A stretch of 64,000 bases of DNA from the NCBI RefSeq assembly GCF_004332115.1, contig NZ_SJPA01000001.1:496001-560000 (forward strand). Reading direction: 5' to 3'. The position numbers and the translations under genes were made by a program. Below are positions 8,625-16,061 of the stretch, one piece after another; positions within the stretch are counted from its first letter, which is position 1, and every line of letters starts with the position of its first letter. The stretch comes from Chlorobium sp. N1. Its GTDB lineage: Bacteria; Bacteroidota; Chlorobiia; Chlorobiales; Chlorobiaceae. The notes under the pieces were generated by a model. The model had not been told where the DNA came from. It worked only from the letters and a program-made list of their open reading frames with translations, and ran no database searches.

Positions 8625-9719
8625 TCACAGCTCGAGAAGCTCTTTAGGGAAGCGCTGCAGGGGGCGGGCGCCCCCGGCCTCCAGCACCACGGTATCTTCG
8701 ATGCGCACGCCGAAGCGCCCCTCGAGGTAGATGCCCGGCTCGATCGTGAAGACCATCCCCTCCCGGAGCACGACCTCGCCATTCGGGCTGATGCGCGGCT
8801 CCTCGTGCACCTCGAGGCCGATGCCGTGGCCGAGCCCGTGGCCGAACGCCTCGCCGTACCCCTCTTCGGCGATGAAGCTGCGGACGAGTGCATCGAGCTC
8901 CGAAGCCCTCATCCCGCAGCGGGCGGAACGGAGACCGAGCGCCTGCGCCTCGCGGACCACGTCGTAGACCCGCCGCATCTCGCCGGGCACCCTGCCGAGC
9001 GCCACGGTTCGGGTCTGGTCGGAGGCATAGCCGCCGACATGGCAGCCCATGTCGATGGTGACGAGCGAGCCCTCCCTGAAGTGCTCGCCGCTCGGGCGGG
9101 CATGCGGCATGGAGGAATGCACGCCGCCGGCGACGATCGGCTCGAACGAGTCCTTCTCTCCTCCCAGCTTCCGGTGCAGGCAGGAGATCTCGGCGGCGAT
9201 GTCCAGCTCGCTCACCCGCTCCGACACCATGGGAACCACCGCCTCGAGCACCCTGTGGCTGACGGCGGCGGCCTCCTGCATGCGCTCGAGCTCAAACGGG
9301 TTCTTCACCATCCGGAAGGGGGTGAAGAATCCCGCAACCGGCTCCAGCCGGCACCGGCCTGAGAGCGCCTCCATGAGCCGCGTGGCCTCAAGCCAGCCCA
9401 CGCTGTCCGACTGCAGTGCGACCGTTCCCCGGAGCGGATGGCGGCCGGAAGCGAGCTCGGAGGCCACCGTCCCGGAAATGACGACCGTCTCGGAACCCGG
9501 GGCCTCAGCAGCCGCCTGCTCGCGGTAGCGGAAATCGGTGAACAGGCGACAGAGGCCGGAGGTCACCAGCAACCGCGCGCTCGAACCTGAAAATCCCGTC
9601 AGCCAGCGGATGGTGGGAAGGTCGGTCAGGATGAAGGCATCGTACCTGCGCTCCTCCATCGCCCGTCGGACGTCGGCGAGCGCCGCCGCCCGGTACTCCT
9701 CTGCTGCTGGCATACCCAT
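8625..9719 (-). CDS. pepQ: Xaa-Pro peptidase (M24 family)
   Basis: This 364-residue metallopeptidase of the pita-bread fold cleaves peptides next to proline. The N-terminal creatinase-like domain (about 1-130) is followed by the catalytic domain. Metal ligands are visible as the Asp in VTIDMGCHVGGY, the following Asp in SDQTRTVALG, the His in FGHGLGHGIGLEVHE, and Glu residues in FTIEPGIY and RIEDTVVLE. Whether it is an aminopeptidase or dipeptidase cannot be settled from sequence. It is upstream of cutA with touching ends and is divergent from trpD. Confidence 0.92.
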   Translation of the reverse strand: MGMPAAEEYRAAALADVRRAMEERRYDAFILTDLPTIRWLTGFSGSSARLLVTSGLCRLFTDFRYREQAAAEAPGSETVVISGTVASELASGRHPLRGTVALQSDSVGWLEATRLMEALSGRCRLEPVAGFFTPFRMVKNPFELERMQEAAAVSHRVLEAVVPMVSERVSELDIAAEISCLHRKLGGEKDSFEPIVAGGVHSSMPHARPSGEHFREGSLVTIDMGCHVGGYASDQTRTVALGRVPGEMRRVYDVVREAQALGLRSARCGMRASELDALVRSFIAEEGYGEAFGHGLGHGIGLEVHEEPRISPNGEVVLREGMVFTIEPGIYLEGRFGVRIEDTVVLEAGGARPLQRFPKELLEL

Positions 9720-9754
9720 GGAAACATGACTGATTATTTAGTATAAAAAACGTG

Positions 9755-9832
9755 CTGGCACGCTCTGGCACTTGCATAGCTGGCAATTCTTCTTAATATT
9801 GCAGATTTACGAATATTTCTCCCCATTTGCCA
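9755..9832. promoter_or_regulatory. cluster of TGGCA repeats in the pepQ/trpD divergent region
   Basis: CTGGCA occurs at 9755-9760, 9765-9770 and 9780-9785, and the inverted form TTTGCCA at 9826-9832, within a 127-base AT-rich divergent region. Repeated half-sites with starts 10 and 15 bases apart suggest operator sites for a regulator of trpD, pepQ or both. The regulator is unknown. Confidence 0.35.
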
Positions 9833-9846
9833 ACAATTCAGTATTA

Positions 9847-10890
9847 ATGCCCGCAAAGGAATTACTTGAAAAGCTCCAGGCCGGAGAGCAGCTTAGTGCC
9901 GATGAGACCAAACGCTGCATGGACGGCATCATGGACGGCCTGTTTTCGGAAGAGGCCGTCACCGGCCTGCTCACCCTCATGCAGAAGAACGGCATCACCG
10001 CCGACGAGATAGCCGGCGCGCGCCGGAGCATGATGCAGCGGGCCACGCCGATCCGTCTCGACGACCGGGCCGTCGACACCTGCGGCACGGGGGGGGACAG
10101 CGCGGGCACCTTCAACATCTCGACCGCGGCGGCGCTCGTCGCCACCGCCGCAGGAGCCTGCGTGGCCAAGCACGGGAACCGGTCCATCACCAGCCGCTGC
10201 GGCAGCGCAGACGTACTCGAAGAGCTCGGCATAGAAATCGAACTCCCTCCGGAGGCAACCGAAGAGCTGTACCGCAGGACCGGGTTCGCCTACCTCCACG
10301 CCCCGCTCTACCACCCCTCGATGAAAGCGGTCGCCGACATCCGCCGCAAAATCGGCACCCGCACCATCTTCAACATCCTCGGCCCCCTCATGAACCCCGC
10401 AGGGGTCACGCGCCAGATGGTCGGCGTCTTCGACCGCGAGCTCATGGATCTCTACGCCGAAGCGCTCCTGAAGACCGGATGCCGCCACGCCCTCATCGTG
10501 CACGGAGAGACCGAGACCGCCATGGCACTCGACGAGCCGAGCATCTGCGGCCGGACGCACATCATCGAGCTCCACAACGGAGAGCGCGAAAGCCACACCG
10601 TCCGACCGACCGAGTTCCACCTCCACGAATGGCCGCTCGAGGAGATCAGGGGAGGAAGCCGCGAGGAGAACGCCGAAATCATCCGCCTGATCCTTGACAA
10701 CAAAGCTCCAGAAGCGCACCGCGAGGCGGCCATCTTCGCCGGGGCCATCGCCTGCTATGTCGGCGGCGTGGCCAACTGCATCGACGAAGGGGTCTGCATG
10801 GCCAGGGAAGCAATCGCCCACGGCACGGCCAGACGCAACACGGAAACCATCATCGAGGCAAGCCGCGAGCTGAAAGCACGGTACCGCTGA
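9847..10890 (+). CDS. trpD: anthranilate phosphoribosyltransferase
   Basis: TrpD joins anthranilate to phosphoribosyl pyrophosphate, the second step of tryptophan synthesis. The 347-residue product has the PRPP-binding GTGGD (80-84) with the following NIST, and KHGNRS (108-113), the diagnostic glycine-rich and Lys/Asn motifs. ATG 9847 is chosen because the upstream in-frame stretch is AT-rich promoter DNA and [10 protein letters not shown] fits the family start. The gene is alone: trpC is 52 kb away in this window and no other trp gene is adjacent, so there is no trp operon here. Confidence 0.95.
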   Translation: MPAKELLEKLQAGEQLSADETKRCMDGIMDGLFSEEAVTGLLTLMQKNGITADEIAGARRSMMQRATPIRLDDRAVDTCGTGGDSAGTFNISTAAALVATAAGACVAKHGNRSITSRCGSADVLEELGIEIELPPEATEELYRRTGFAYLHAPLYHPSMKAVADIRRKIGTRTIFNILGPLMNPAGVTRQMVGVFDRELMDLYAEALLKTGCRHALIVHGETETAMALDEPSICGRTHIIELHNGERESHTVRPTEFHLHEWPLEEIRGGSREENAEIIRLILDNKAPEAHREAAIFAGAIACYVGGVANCIDEGVCMAREAIAHGTARRNTETIIEASRELKARYR

Positions 10891-11000
10891 GGGGCGGCTG
10901 AAAAGCCTTACGGTTATTCTCAAAAAACTCGTATACTCTTGGACGTGGCCTTTTTCTGCGGATTTCCATCCACGGCACAAAGGCCGCCTGAAGCCGCCGA

Positions 11001-12020
11001 ATGCTGAAGCGAGAAGAATTGCACCCCATGAACGGTTCCACCATGCCCGAGACCGACATCCAGCACGCCATCAGTGAAAAGCTGCGCCATTACGGCATCA
11101 GCGATTCCCGCCGGCAGCTGATATCGGAAGCGATCGAGAACGTCAACCGCCCCGGGTTCCGGATCGAACCGGGAGCCATCCTTCCGCTCATGAAGCCCGT
11201 CACCTGGTTCCCGCCGATGTGGGCCTTCGCCTGCGGCGTGGTCTCGACCGGAGAGAGCGTGACGGAGAACTGGTCCATCCTGCTCCGCGGCGTCATCCTG
11301 GCAGGCCCGCTCATGTGCGCCATGTCGCAGACCATGAACGACTACTTCGACCGCGAGGTCGATGCAATCAACGAACCCGAACGCCCCATCCCCTCGGGAA
11401 AGATCTCCAAATCGGCCAGCTGGCTGATCACCTTCAGCCTCATCGTCACCGGATTCCTCGTCGCCCTCTCCATCCACCCCTACGTGATGGCGATCGCCTT
11501 CGTCGGCGTCCTGATGTCGCACGCCTATTCCGGGCCGCCGCTCCGGGCAAAGCGCAACGGCTGGTTCGGCAACCTCATCGTGGGCCTCGCCTATGAGGGC
11601 GTAGCATGGCTGACCGGCAGCTTCGCCATCACCCAGGGCGTCCCTTCGGGCGAAACCATCGCCCTTGCCATCATCTTCTCTCTCGGAGCCCACGGCATCA
11701 TGACACTCAACGACTTCAAGTCGGTCGTCGGCGACAACATCCGCAAGGTAGCCTCCATTCCGGTGCAGCTCGGAGAGCGCAACGCCGCCATCCTGGCCGC
11801 CGCCATCATGGACCTGGCGCAGCTTGCCGCCATGATCATCCTCTTCCGGAATGGCTCCACCGTCATGCTCGGCATCGCCGGATCGCTGCTCATCGCGCAG
11901 ATTCCGATGCAGCAGATCCTCATCGCCAATCCCCGGCAGAAAGCAGTCTGGTACAACGCCTTCGGAACCCTGCTCTACGTGCTCTCCATGATGGTCGCCG
12001 CAATCGGCATCCGACCGTAG
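11001..12020 (+). CDS. bchG: (bacterio)chlorophyll synthase, UbiA prenyltransferase family
   Basis: This integral membrane enzyme attaches the isoprenoid tail to a chlorophyllide. The 339-residue protein carries the two Asp-rich diphosphate/Mg sites: NDYFDREVDAINEPERPIPSG (about 113-133) and DFKSVVGDNIRK (about 238-249). It also has LMKPVTWFPPMWAF, typical of ChlG/BchG, and about eight hydrophobic helices. Green sulfur bacteria have separate synthases for BChl a, Chl a and BChl c; the extended N-terminus and close match to the ChlG/BchG core argue against the BChl c enzyme BchK, but ChlG cannot be fully excluded. ATGs at 11028 and 11043 are alternative starts. Confidence 0.85.
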   Translation: MLKREELHPMNGSTMPETDIQHAISEKLRHYGISDSRRQLISEAIENVNRPGFRIEPGAILPLMKPVTWFPPMWAFACGVVSTGESVTENWSILLRGVILAGPLMCAMSQTMNDYFDREVDAINEPERPIPSGKISKSASWLITFSLIVTGFLVALSIHPYVMAIAFVGVLMSHAYSGPPLRAKRNGWFGNLIVGLAYEGVAWLTGSFAITQGVPSGETIALAIIFSLGAHGIMTLNDFKSVVGDNIRKVASIPVQLGERNAAILAAAIMDLAQLAAMIILFRNGSTVMLGIAGSLLIAQIPMQQILIANPRQKAVWYNAFGTLLYVLSMMVAAIGIRP

Positions 12021-12097
12021 GCTAACATTCCGTTTCCTTTTTCTGAAACTATTGCTATATTGCGGTTCGTTTTTTCAACTCCACTAGAGATCGCACC

Positions 12098-12316
12098 ATG
12101 TCCAAAGTCTGTGTACTGACCGGTAAAAGGCCCAAGTACGGCAATACAGTCTCGCACGCCAACAACCACCGCCGCACCCGTTTCGAGCCGAACCTCCACA
12201 CCAAGAGGATCTGGATCGAGGAAGAGAAGCGCTGGGTGAAAGTGAAGCTTTCCGCCAAGGCGATGAAGATCATCGCGAAGACCGGCACCGCCGAACTGGC
12301 CAAACTGGTAAAGTAA
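12098..12316 (+). CDS. rpmB: 50S ribosomal protein L28
   Basis: The 72-residue basic protein begins [21 protein letters not shown], standard for bacterial L28. It lacks the paired CxxC of the zinc-binding form (only one Cys, residue 5), so it is the zinc-independent type. A TATATT box at 12056-12061 lies 36 bases before the start and may be the -10 element. A terminator follows before rnhA. Confidence 0.96.
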   Translation: MSKVCVLTGKRPKYGNTVSHANNHRRTRFEPNLHTKRIWIEEEKRWVKVKLSAKAMKIIAKTGTAELAKLVK

Positions 12317-12359
12317 CACCCGCCCGCACCACCAGCGGGGAACCCTGAACAGTTCCTAG

Positions 12360-12392
12360 AAAGGCTCAATCCCCAAAGGTTGAGCCTTTTTT
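12360..12392 (+). terminator. terminator between rpmB and rnhA
   Basis: AAAGGCTCAA (12360-12369) pairs with TTGAGCCTTT (12380-12389) across a ten-base loop, and the T run reaches 12392. The rnhA ATG is only four bases further on. Confidence 0.85.
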
Positions 12393-12396
12393 GTCG

Positions 12397-12831
12397 ATGC
12401 AGAAAAAAATCACCATCTATACCGACGGGGCCTGCAGCGGCAACCCCGGAAAGGGCGGCTGGGGAGCAATGCTCATGTACGGCAGCGCCGTGCGCGAACT
12501 CTCGGGCCACTCCCCCGCCACCACCAACAACCGCATGGAGCTGACCGCCGCCATCGAAGCCCTCCGTGCCCTCAAGGAACCCTGCACGGTTGACCTCTAC
12601 AGCGATTCGAGCTACGTCGTCAACGCATTCCGTGAGGGATGGCTGGATCGCTGGCAGCGCAACAGCTGGAAGACCGCCGCGAAGAAGAACGTCGAGAACA
12701 CCGACCTCTGGAAAGAGATCCTCGAACAGACGGCGCGCCACCGCGTCACCTTCCACAAGGTGAAGGGACACAGCGACAACCCCTACAACAACCGCTGCGA
12801 CGAACTGGCCCGACAGGCCATCCAGAAATAA
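12397..12831 (+). CDS. rnhA: ribonuclease HI
   Basis: RNase HI cuts RNA in RNA-DNA hybrids during replication and R-loop removal. The 144-residue protein has the full catalytic set: Asp10 in YTDGACSGNPGKGG, Glu48 in NNRMELTA, Asp70 in YSDSSYVV and Asp135 in NNRCDELAR, with His125 in the flexible loop. The start could also be TTG 12391, two codons earlier, inside the terminator T run. No proper ribosome site exists between the terminator and the start; the only purine patch, AAAGG at 12375-12379, lies in the terminator loop. The following gene begins 19 bases after the stop. Confidence 0.95.
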   Translation: MQKKITIYTDGACSGNPGKGGWGAMLMYGSAVRELSGHSPATTNNRMELTAAIEALRALKEPCTVDLYSDSSYVVNAFREGWLDRWQRNSWKTAAKKNVENTDLWKEILEQTARHRVTFHKVKGHSDNPYNNRCDELARQAIQK

Positions 12832-12850
12832 CCTCAACGGGAAAAGAGAG

Positions 12851-13891
12851 ATGACGAGCACTCCTGAAGGAACCGCCCCCAGACAGAAGCGTTCACTCAA
12901 GAAAGGATCCGGGCTCCTCATGGTGATGAGCGGACTCGGCTTCCTCGGCTTCCTCTCCGTCGTCCTCTGGATCAACTGGCCGAAGGATCGCCCCGCTGCC
13001 GAACCGCTCTCCCCCTCCGTCCGCTCGATCGTCGAGCGCATCCCCGGCCGGTCCGACGCACTCATCTACCTCGGCATGAAGGATGTCAGGGAGAGCCGGT
13101 TCTGGAAGGAGGCGCTGCCCGACTCGCTGCGCGAGCTGCCGATCTTCGAGGCTCCCGGCAAACTGCAGCGGCTGATGACGGCCGCTTCGATCGATCCGGC
13201 CCGCGACGTCGACACCCTCCTTTTGAGCTTCCGCAAAAGCGGCTACCGCGACCAGCACTTCCTCTGCGTGGCCCGTGGACCCTTCGCCCGCAAACTCCCC
13301 GACTCGCTCCTCCGCCAAAACAGCCGCGAACGGGCCGATATCGCCGGACGGCAGTGCTACGGACTCGACAGCGCGCTCTGGGTGTGCCGCACGGCACCGG
13401 ACGAGGCCGTGCTCGCCGACAGCCGCGAGATGCTGACCGGGTACCTCAGGCCTGTAGGCAGCTTCCTCGAGCGGGACTCGCTCGCCGCAGCCATGATCGA
13501 GAGAGCCGTCTACAAATCCCACCTCTGGTTCGCGCTCCCCTCGGCCGCATGGACCTCCGGCGCGCTGAAAAGCCTGACGTCGAAGAACAGCGACGTCGGC
13601 GCCCTCGGGAACCTGAACCGCATACAGCATCTGGCGCTTTCGGTGAAGCTCGACGATGCCCTTCGGGCACAGACCGAGTGGGTCTATCAGACTCGCCAGG
13701 CGGCCTGGTTCGCATCCACCTTCCTCTGGGTTGCCGTGAAACTCTCGGCGATCTCGACCGAAAGAACCTCGCCCGAAACGCGTGCCCTGCTCGAGAAAAT
13801 CTCGATCGAGCAGAACCTCGAATCGGTGATCACCCAGACGGAGCTCCCCATCTCGCTCTTCACGAACAAAGCCGCAGGGGACAAAAGATAA
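12851..13891 (+). CDS. membrane-anchored protein of unknown function
   Basis: I do not recognise this 346-residue protein. A short basic N-terminus (residues 1-18) is followed by one hydrophobic helix near 21-42 and then about 300 residues presumably outside the cytoplasm. The body mixes charged and hydrophobic segments, with LMTAASIDPARDVDTLLLSF near 107-126 and a conserved-looking RADIAGRQCYGLDSALWVCR region. It has no lipobox and no enzyme motif I can name. AGAGAG just before ATG 12851 serves as the ribosome site. It is 19 bases downstream of rnhA and probably cotranscribed. A DUF3352-like periplasmic fold is a guess only. Confidence 0.75.
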   Translation: MTSTPEGTAPRQKRSLKKGSGLLMVMSGLGFLGFLSVVLWINWPKDRPAAEPLSPSVRSIVERIPGRSDALIYLGMKDVRESRFWKEALPDSLRELPIFEAPGKLQRLMTAASIDPARDVDTLLLSFRKSGYRDQHFLCVARGPFARKLPDSLLRQNSRERADIAGRQCYGLDSALWVCRTAPDEAVLADSREMLTGYLRPVGSFLERDSLAAAMIERAVYKSHLWFALPSAAWTSGALKSLTSKNSDVGALGNLNRIQHLALSVKLDDALRAQTEWVYQTRQAAWFASTFLWVAVKLSAISTERTSPETRALLEKISIEQNLESVITQTELPISLFTNKAAGDKR

Positions 13892-13914
13892 CCATACCGG
13901 CTGAGACCCGACCC

Positions 13915-14913
13915 TCAGGGCAGCCGCGAAAGGAAACAGACGCGGCCGCCCTTCCACACCGCCTCCATCCCCTCCGAGAGCTCCACCCGCCGTCCCGGCT
14001 GGGTTCCGAGAAGTGATGTGAGCCGGTCGAGCACCGCGGCATCGACCGGGAGTCCGAGCTCCGAAAGCGAACGTTTGAACACCTCCTTCCGCTCGAAGAG
14101 CGTCAGACGCCGAAGAGCTCCGACGTCGAGCCACCCCTGCTCCGCAGAGAGGCCCGGGTTCTTTCGGAGCAACCGCTCGAAATATCCCTCGAGAAACTCC
14201 TCCAGCTCCCCGGACTGCTCCGAAAGGCGCTGCATGGCCGGACGGAACCGCCCCGGGAACCGCTCCTCGATGAGCGGGATCAGACGGTTGCGGATGAAGT
14301 TGCGGTCGTAGCGGTCGTCGGCGTTCGAGGCGTCGAAGCGGCTCTCCACCCCCCGCTCCCCGAGATAGGCCTCGATGTCCCCACGCTGCATGAAGAGGAG
14401 CGGGCGGATGATCTGGCCGCGGCGCGAGCGGATCCCCCGCAGCGAAGGAAGCGAAGAGCCCCGGAACATGTTGAACAGCATGGTTTCGGCGTTGTCGCCG
14501 GTGTGGTGGCCCGTCGCGACCTTCGTATACCCCTCCTTTTCGAGCAGTTCGCGGAAGTACCCGTAACGGAGCTCCCGGGCCTCCTCCTCCACCGAGCGCC
14601 CGGCGGCTCCGGCCAGTGCGAGGGTGTCGAAGCGCCGGACGAAACAGGGAAGGCCGAGCGATTCGCAAGAGCGGCGTACGAATGCCTCGTCGCCATCGCT
14701 CTCAGCTCCCCGGAGGGTGAAGTTGCAGTGCACGACGGCGAGCGTACAGCCGAGCGCCCGGCGTACCGCCATGAAGAGGATGAGAAGGGCCATGGAATCC
14801 GGCCCGCCCGAAACGGCAAGGAGCACCCGCTCTCCCCGCTCGACGAGGCGGCGGGTGCGGACTTGCTCGAGGAAGCGTTTTTCGGTCGGATTCAGCCGAG
14901 GGGTCTTGTTCAT
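13915..14913 (-). CDS. tilS: tRNA(Ile)-lysidine synthase
   Basis: TilS changes the wobble C of the CAU-anticodon isoleucine tRNA to lysidine so that it reads AUA. The 332-residue protein has the PP-loop ATP site SGGPDSMALL near residues 35-44 and VVHCNFTLRGAESDGDE near 59-75, then GHHTGDNAETMLFNMFRGS. A short C-terminal domain ending in WKGGRVCFLSRLP completes it. The length fits the shorter TilS type. It is divergent from psd and converges with the unknown anchored protein gene, ending 24 bases from it. Confidence 0.94.
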   Translation of the reverse strand: MNKTPRLNPTEKRFLEQVRTRRLVERGERVLLAVSGGPDSMALLILFMAVRRALGCTLAVVHCNFTLRGAESDGDEAFVRRSCESLGLPCFVRRFDTLALAGAAGRSVEEEARELRYGYFRELLEKEGYTKVATGHHTGDNAETMLFNMFRGSSLPSLRGIRSRRGQIIRPLLFMQRGDIEAYLGERGVESRFDASNADDRYDRNFIRNRLIPLIEERFPGRFRPAMQRLSEQSGELEEFLEGYFERLLRKNPGLSAEQGWLDVGALRRLTLFERKEVFKRSLSELGLPVDAAVLDRLTSLLGTQPGRRVELSEGMEAVWKGGRVCFLSRLP

Positions 14914-15047
14914 GGCTTGGCTTGCTTTCAGCCAATATACGCAAGCCGGAGCGAAAGCCGCCCGGCGAAAAGATCCTCCGTTTTTATGCTGAACGGCCGA
15001 AATTCGTTATCATGCAACCAGATAAACTCACCAACCCCGCTTCCGCC

Positions 15048-15686
15048 ATGTTCACTCCCTACGGCCGCTCCACGCTCCTGAAAACCGTCATCATCGCCCT
15101 GCTCCTCGGGCTCTCCGGGCTCCTCTTTCCGCCCGCCGCCGGAGCAGCCCTCGCTGTTCTCGCCCTCCTCCTCTCGGGCTTCGCGCTCTGGTTCTTCCGC
15201 GACCCCGAGCGCAGCCCTGCCGAAAGCGGCCGAGTCATCCTGGCACCGGCCGACGGGAAGGTCATCCTCGTCGAAGAGCGCGACCACCCCTTCACAGGAA
15301 AAGGCTCGACCCTTGTGAGCATCTTCATGTCCCCCCTCAACGTCCACGTCAACCGCATCCCGGTCAAGGGCAGGGTCCGCCTCCTCGAATACCACCCCGG
15401 ATCGTTCAACATGGCCTTCGACCACCGGAGCATGGAAGAGAACGAGCGCATGGACATCGGCATCGAATCGGAGGCGGGGAAGGTCTTCTTCAGCCAGGTC
15501 TCCGGGTTCCTGGCCCGGCGGATCGTCTGTCCGCTCGAGCTCGGCGAAGCCGTCGAATGCGGCAGGCGGTTCGGCATGATCAAGTTCGGTTCGCGGGTCG
15601 ACATCCTCATCCCCCCGGGCTCGAAACCGGCTCTCACGGTCGGAGAGAAGACCCGGGCGGGAGAAACCCTCATCGCCCGCTACTGA
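15048..15686 (+). CDS. psd: phosphatidylserine decarboxylase proenzyme
   Basis: Psd makes phosphatidylethanolamine in the inner membrane by decarboxylating phosphatidylserine. The product has two hydrophobic segments near the N-terminus, the FFRDPER motif, and the FGSRVDILIP segment close to the C-terminus. In that segment self-cleavage at Gly-Ser yields the small subunit with its pyruvoyl group. About 212 residues from ATG 15048 matches the short Psd form of Chlorobi and archaea. ATG 15012 would add 12 residues; neither has a clear ribosome site. No CDP-diacylglycerol-serine synthase gene follows in this window. Confidence 0.9.
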   Translation: MFTPYGRSTLLKTVIIALLLGLSGLLFPPAAGAALAVLALLLSGFALWFFRDPERSPAESGRVILAPADGKVILVEERDHPFTGKGSTLVSIFMSPLNVHVNRIPVKGRVRLLEYHPGSFNMAFDHRSMEENERMDIGIESEAGKVFFSQVSGFLARRIVCPLELGEAVECGRRFGMIKFGSRVDILIPPGSKPALTVGEKTRAGETLIARY

Positions 15687-15717
15687 ACAGCCGACGGGCT
15701 GCGGGGCCGAAAAAAGC

Positions 15718-15746
15718 TTGCGTAAGGCAGACCTATTGAGTATATA
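15718..15746 (+). promoter_or_regulatory. candidate promoter of tatA
   Basis: TTGCGT (15718-15723) and TATATA (15741-15746) are separated by exactly 17 bases, in a local AT-rich island 55 bases before tatA. The -35 match is only partial. Confidence 0.4.
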
Positions 15747-15800
15747 AGTATCAAGGTATAAAGCATTCACTATTTCAACCCCCTTTTTGGAGGAATCAAC

Positions 15801-16007
15801 ATGTTTGGACTAGGCGGCCAGGAACTGATTCTCATACTCATGATCATTCTCCTGCTCTTCGGCGCCAAGAAGCTTCCCGAACTGGCGCGGGGACTCGGCA
15901 AAGGCATGAAGGAGTTCAAGAAGGCCCAGAGTGAGATGGAAGAGGAGTTCAACAAGGCCATCGACGAGACACCGAAAAAGAAGAGTTCCGCAACGGACGG
16001 AGAATAA
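15801..16007 (+). CDS. tatA: Sec-independent translocase subunit TatA/TatE
   Basis: The 68-residue protein has one N-terminal membrane helix (about 6-20), the [21 protein letters not shown] amphipathic helix, and a charged tail, the plan of TatA. TatA forms the pore that moves folded proteins such as cofactor-containing redox enzymes across the inner membrane. GGAGG precedes the ATG at a proper distance. TatC is not in the window, so the gene stands alone as a one-gene unit between its own promoter and terminator. TatB is less likely because of the short tail. Confidence 0.93.
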   Translation: MFGLGGQELILILMIILLLFGAKKLPELARGLGKGMKEFKKAQSEMEEEFNKAIDETPKKKSSATDGE

Positions 16008-16013
16008 CGCCAG

Positions 16014-16037
16014 AGAAAGCCCGACACCGGGCTTTCT
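16014..16037 (+). terminator. hairpin terminator after tatA
   Basis: AGAAAGCCCG (16014-16023) and CGGGCTTTCT (16028-16037) form a perfect ten-pair stem with an ACAC loop. Only a weak T-rich tail follows. Confidence 0.7.
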
Positions 16038-16061
16038 GCTTCACTCCCATACCCAAGCGCC

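Noticed and set aside
9755-9785. Sigma-54 promoter from TGGCAC and TTGCA near trpD
   Set aside because: The distance between TGGCAC and the nearest TTGCA is 10 or 0 bases rather than 5, and the near match TGGCA at 4 bases is one base short, so the required spacing is not met.
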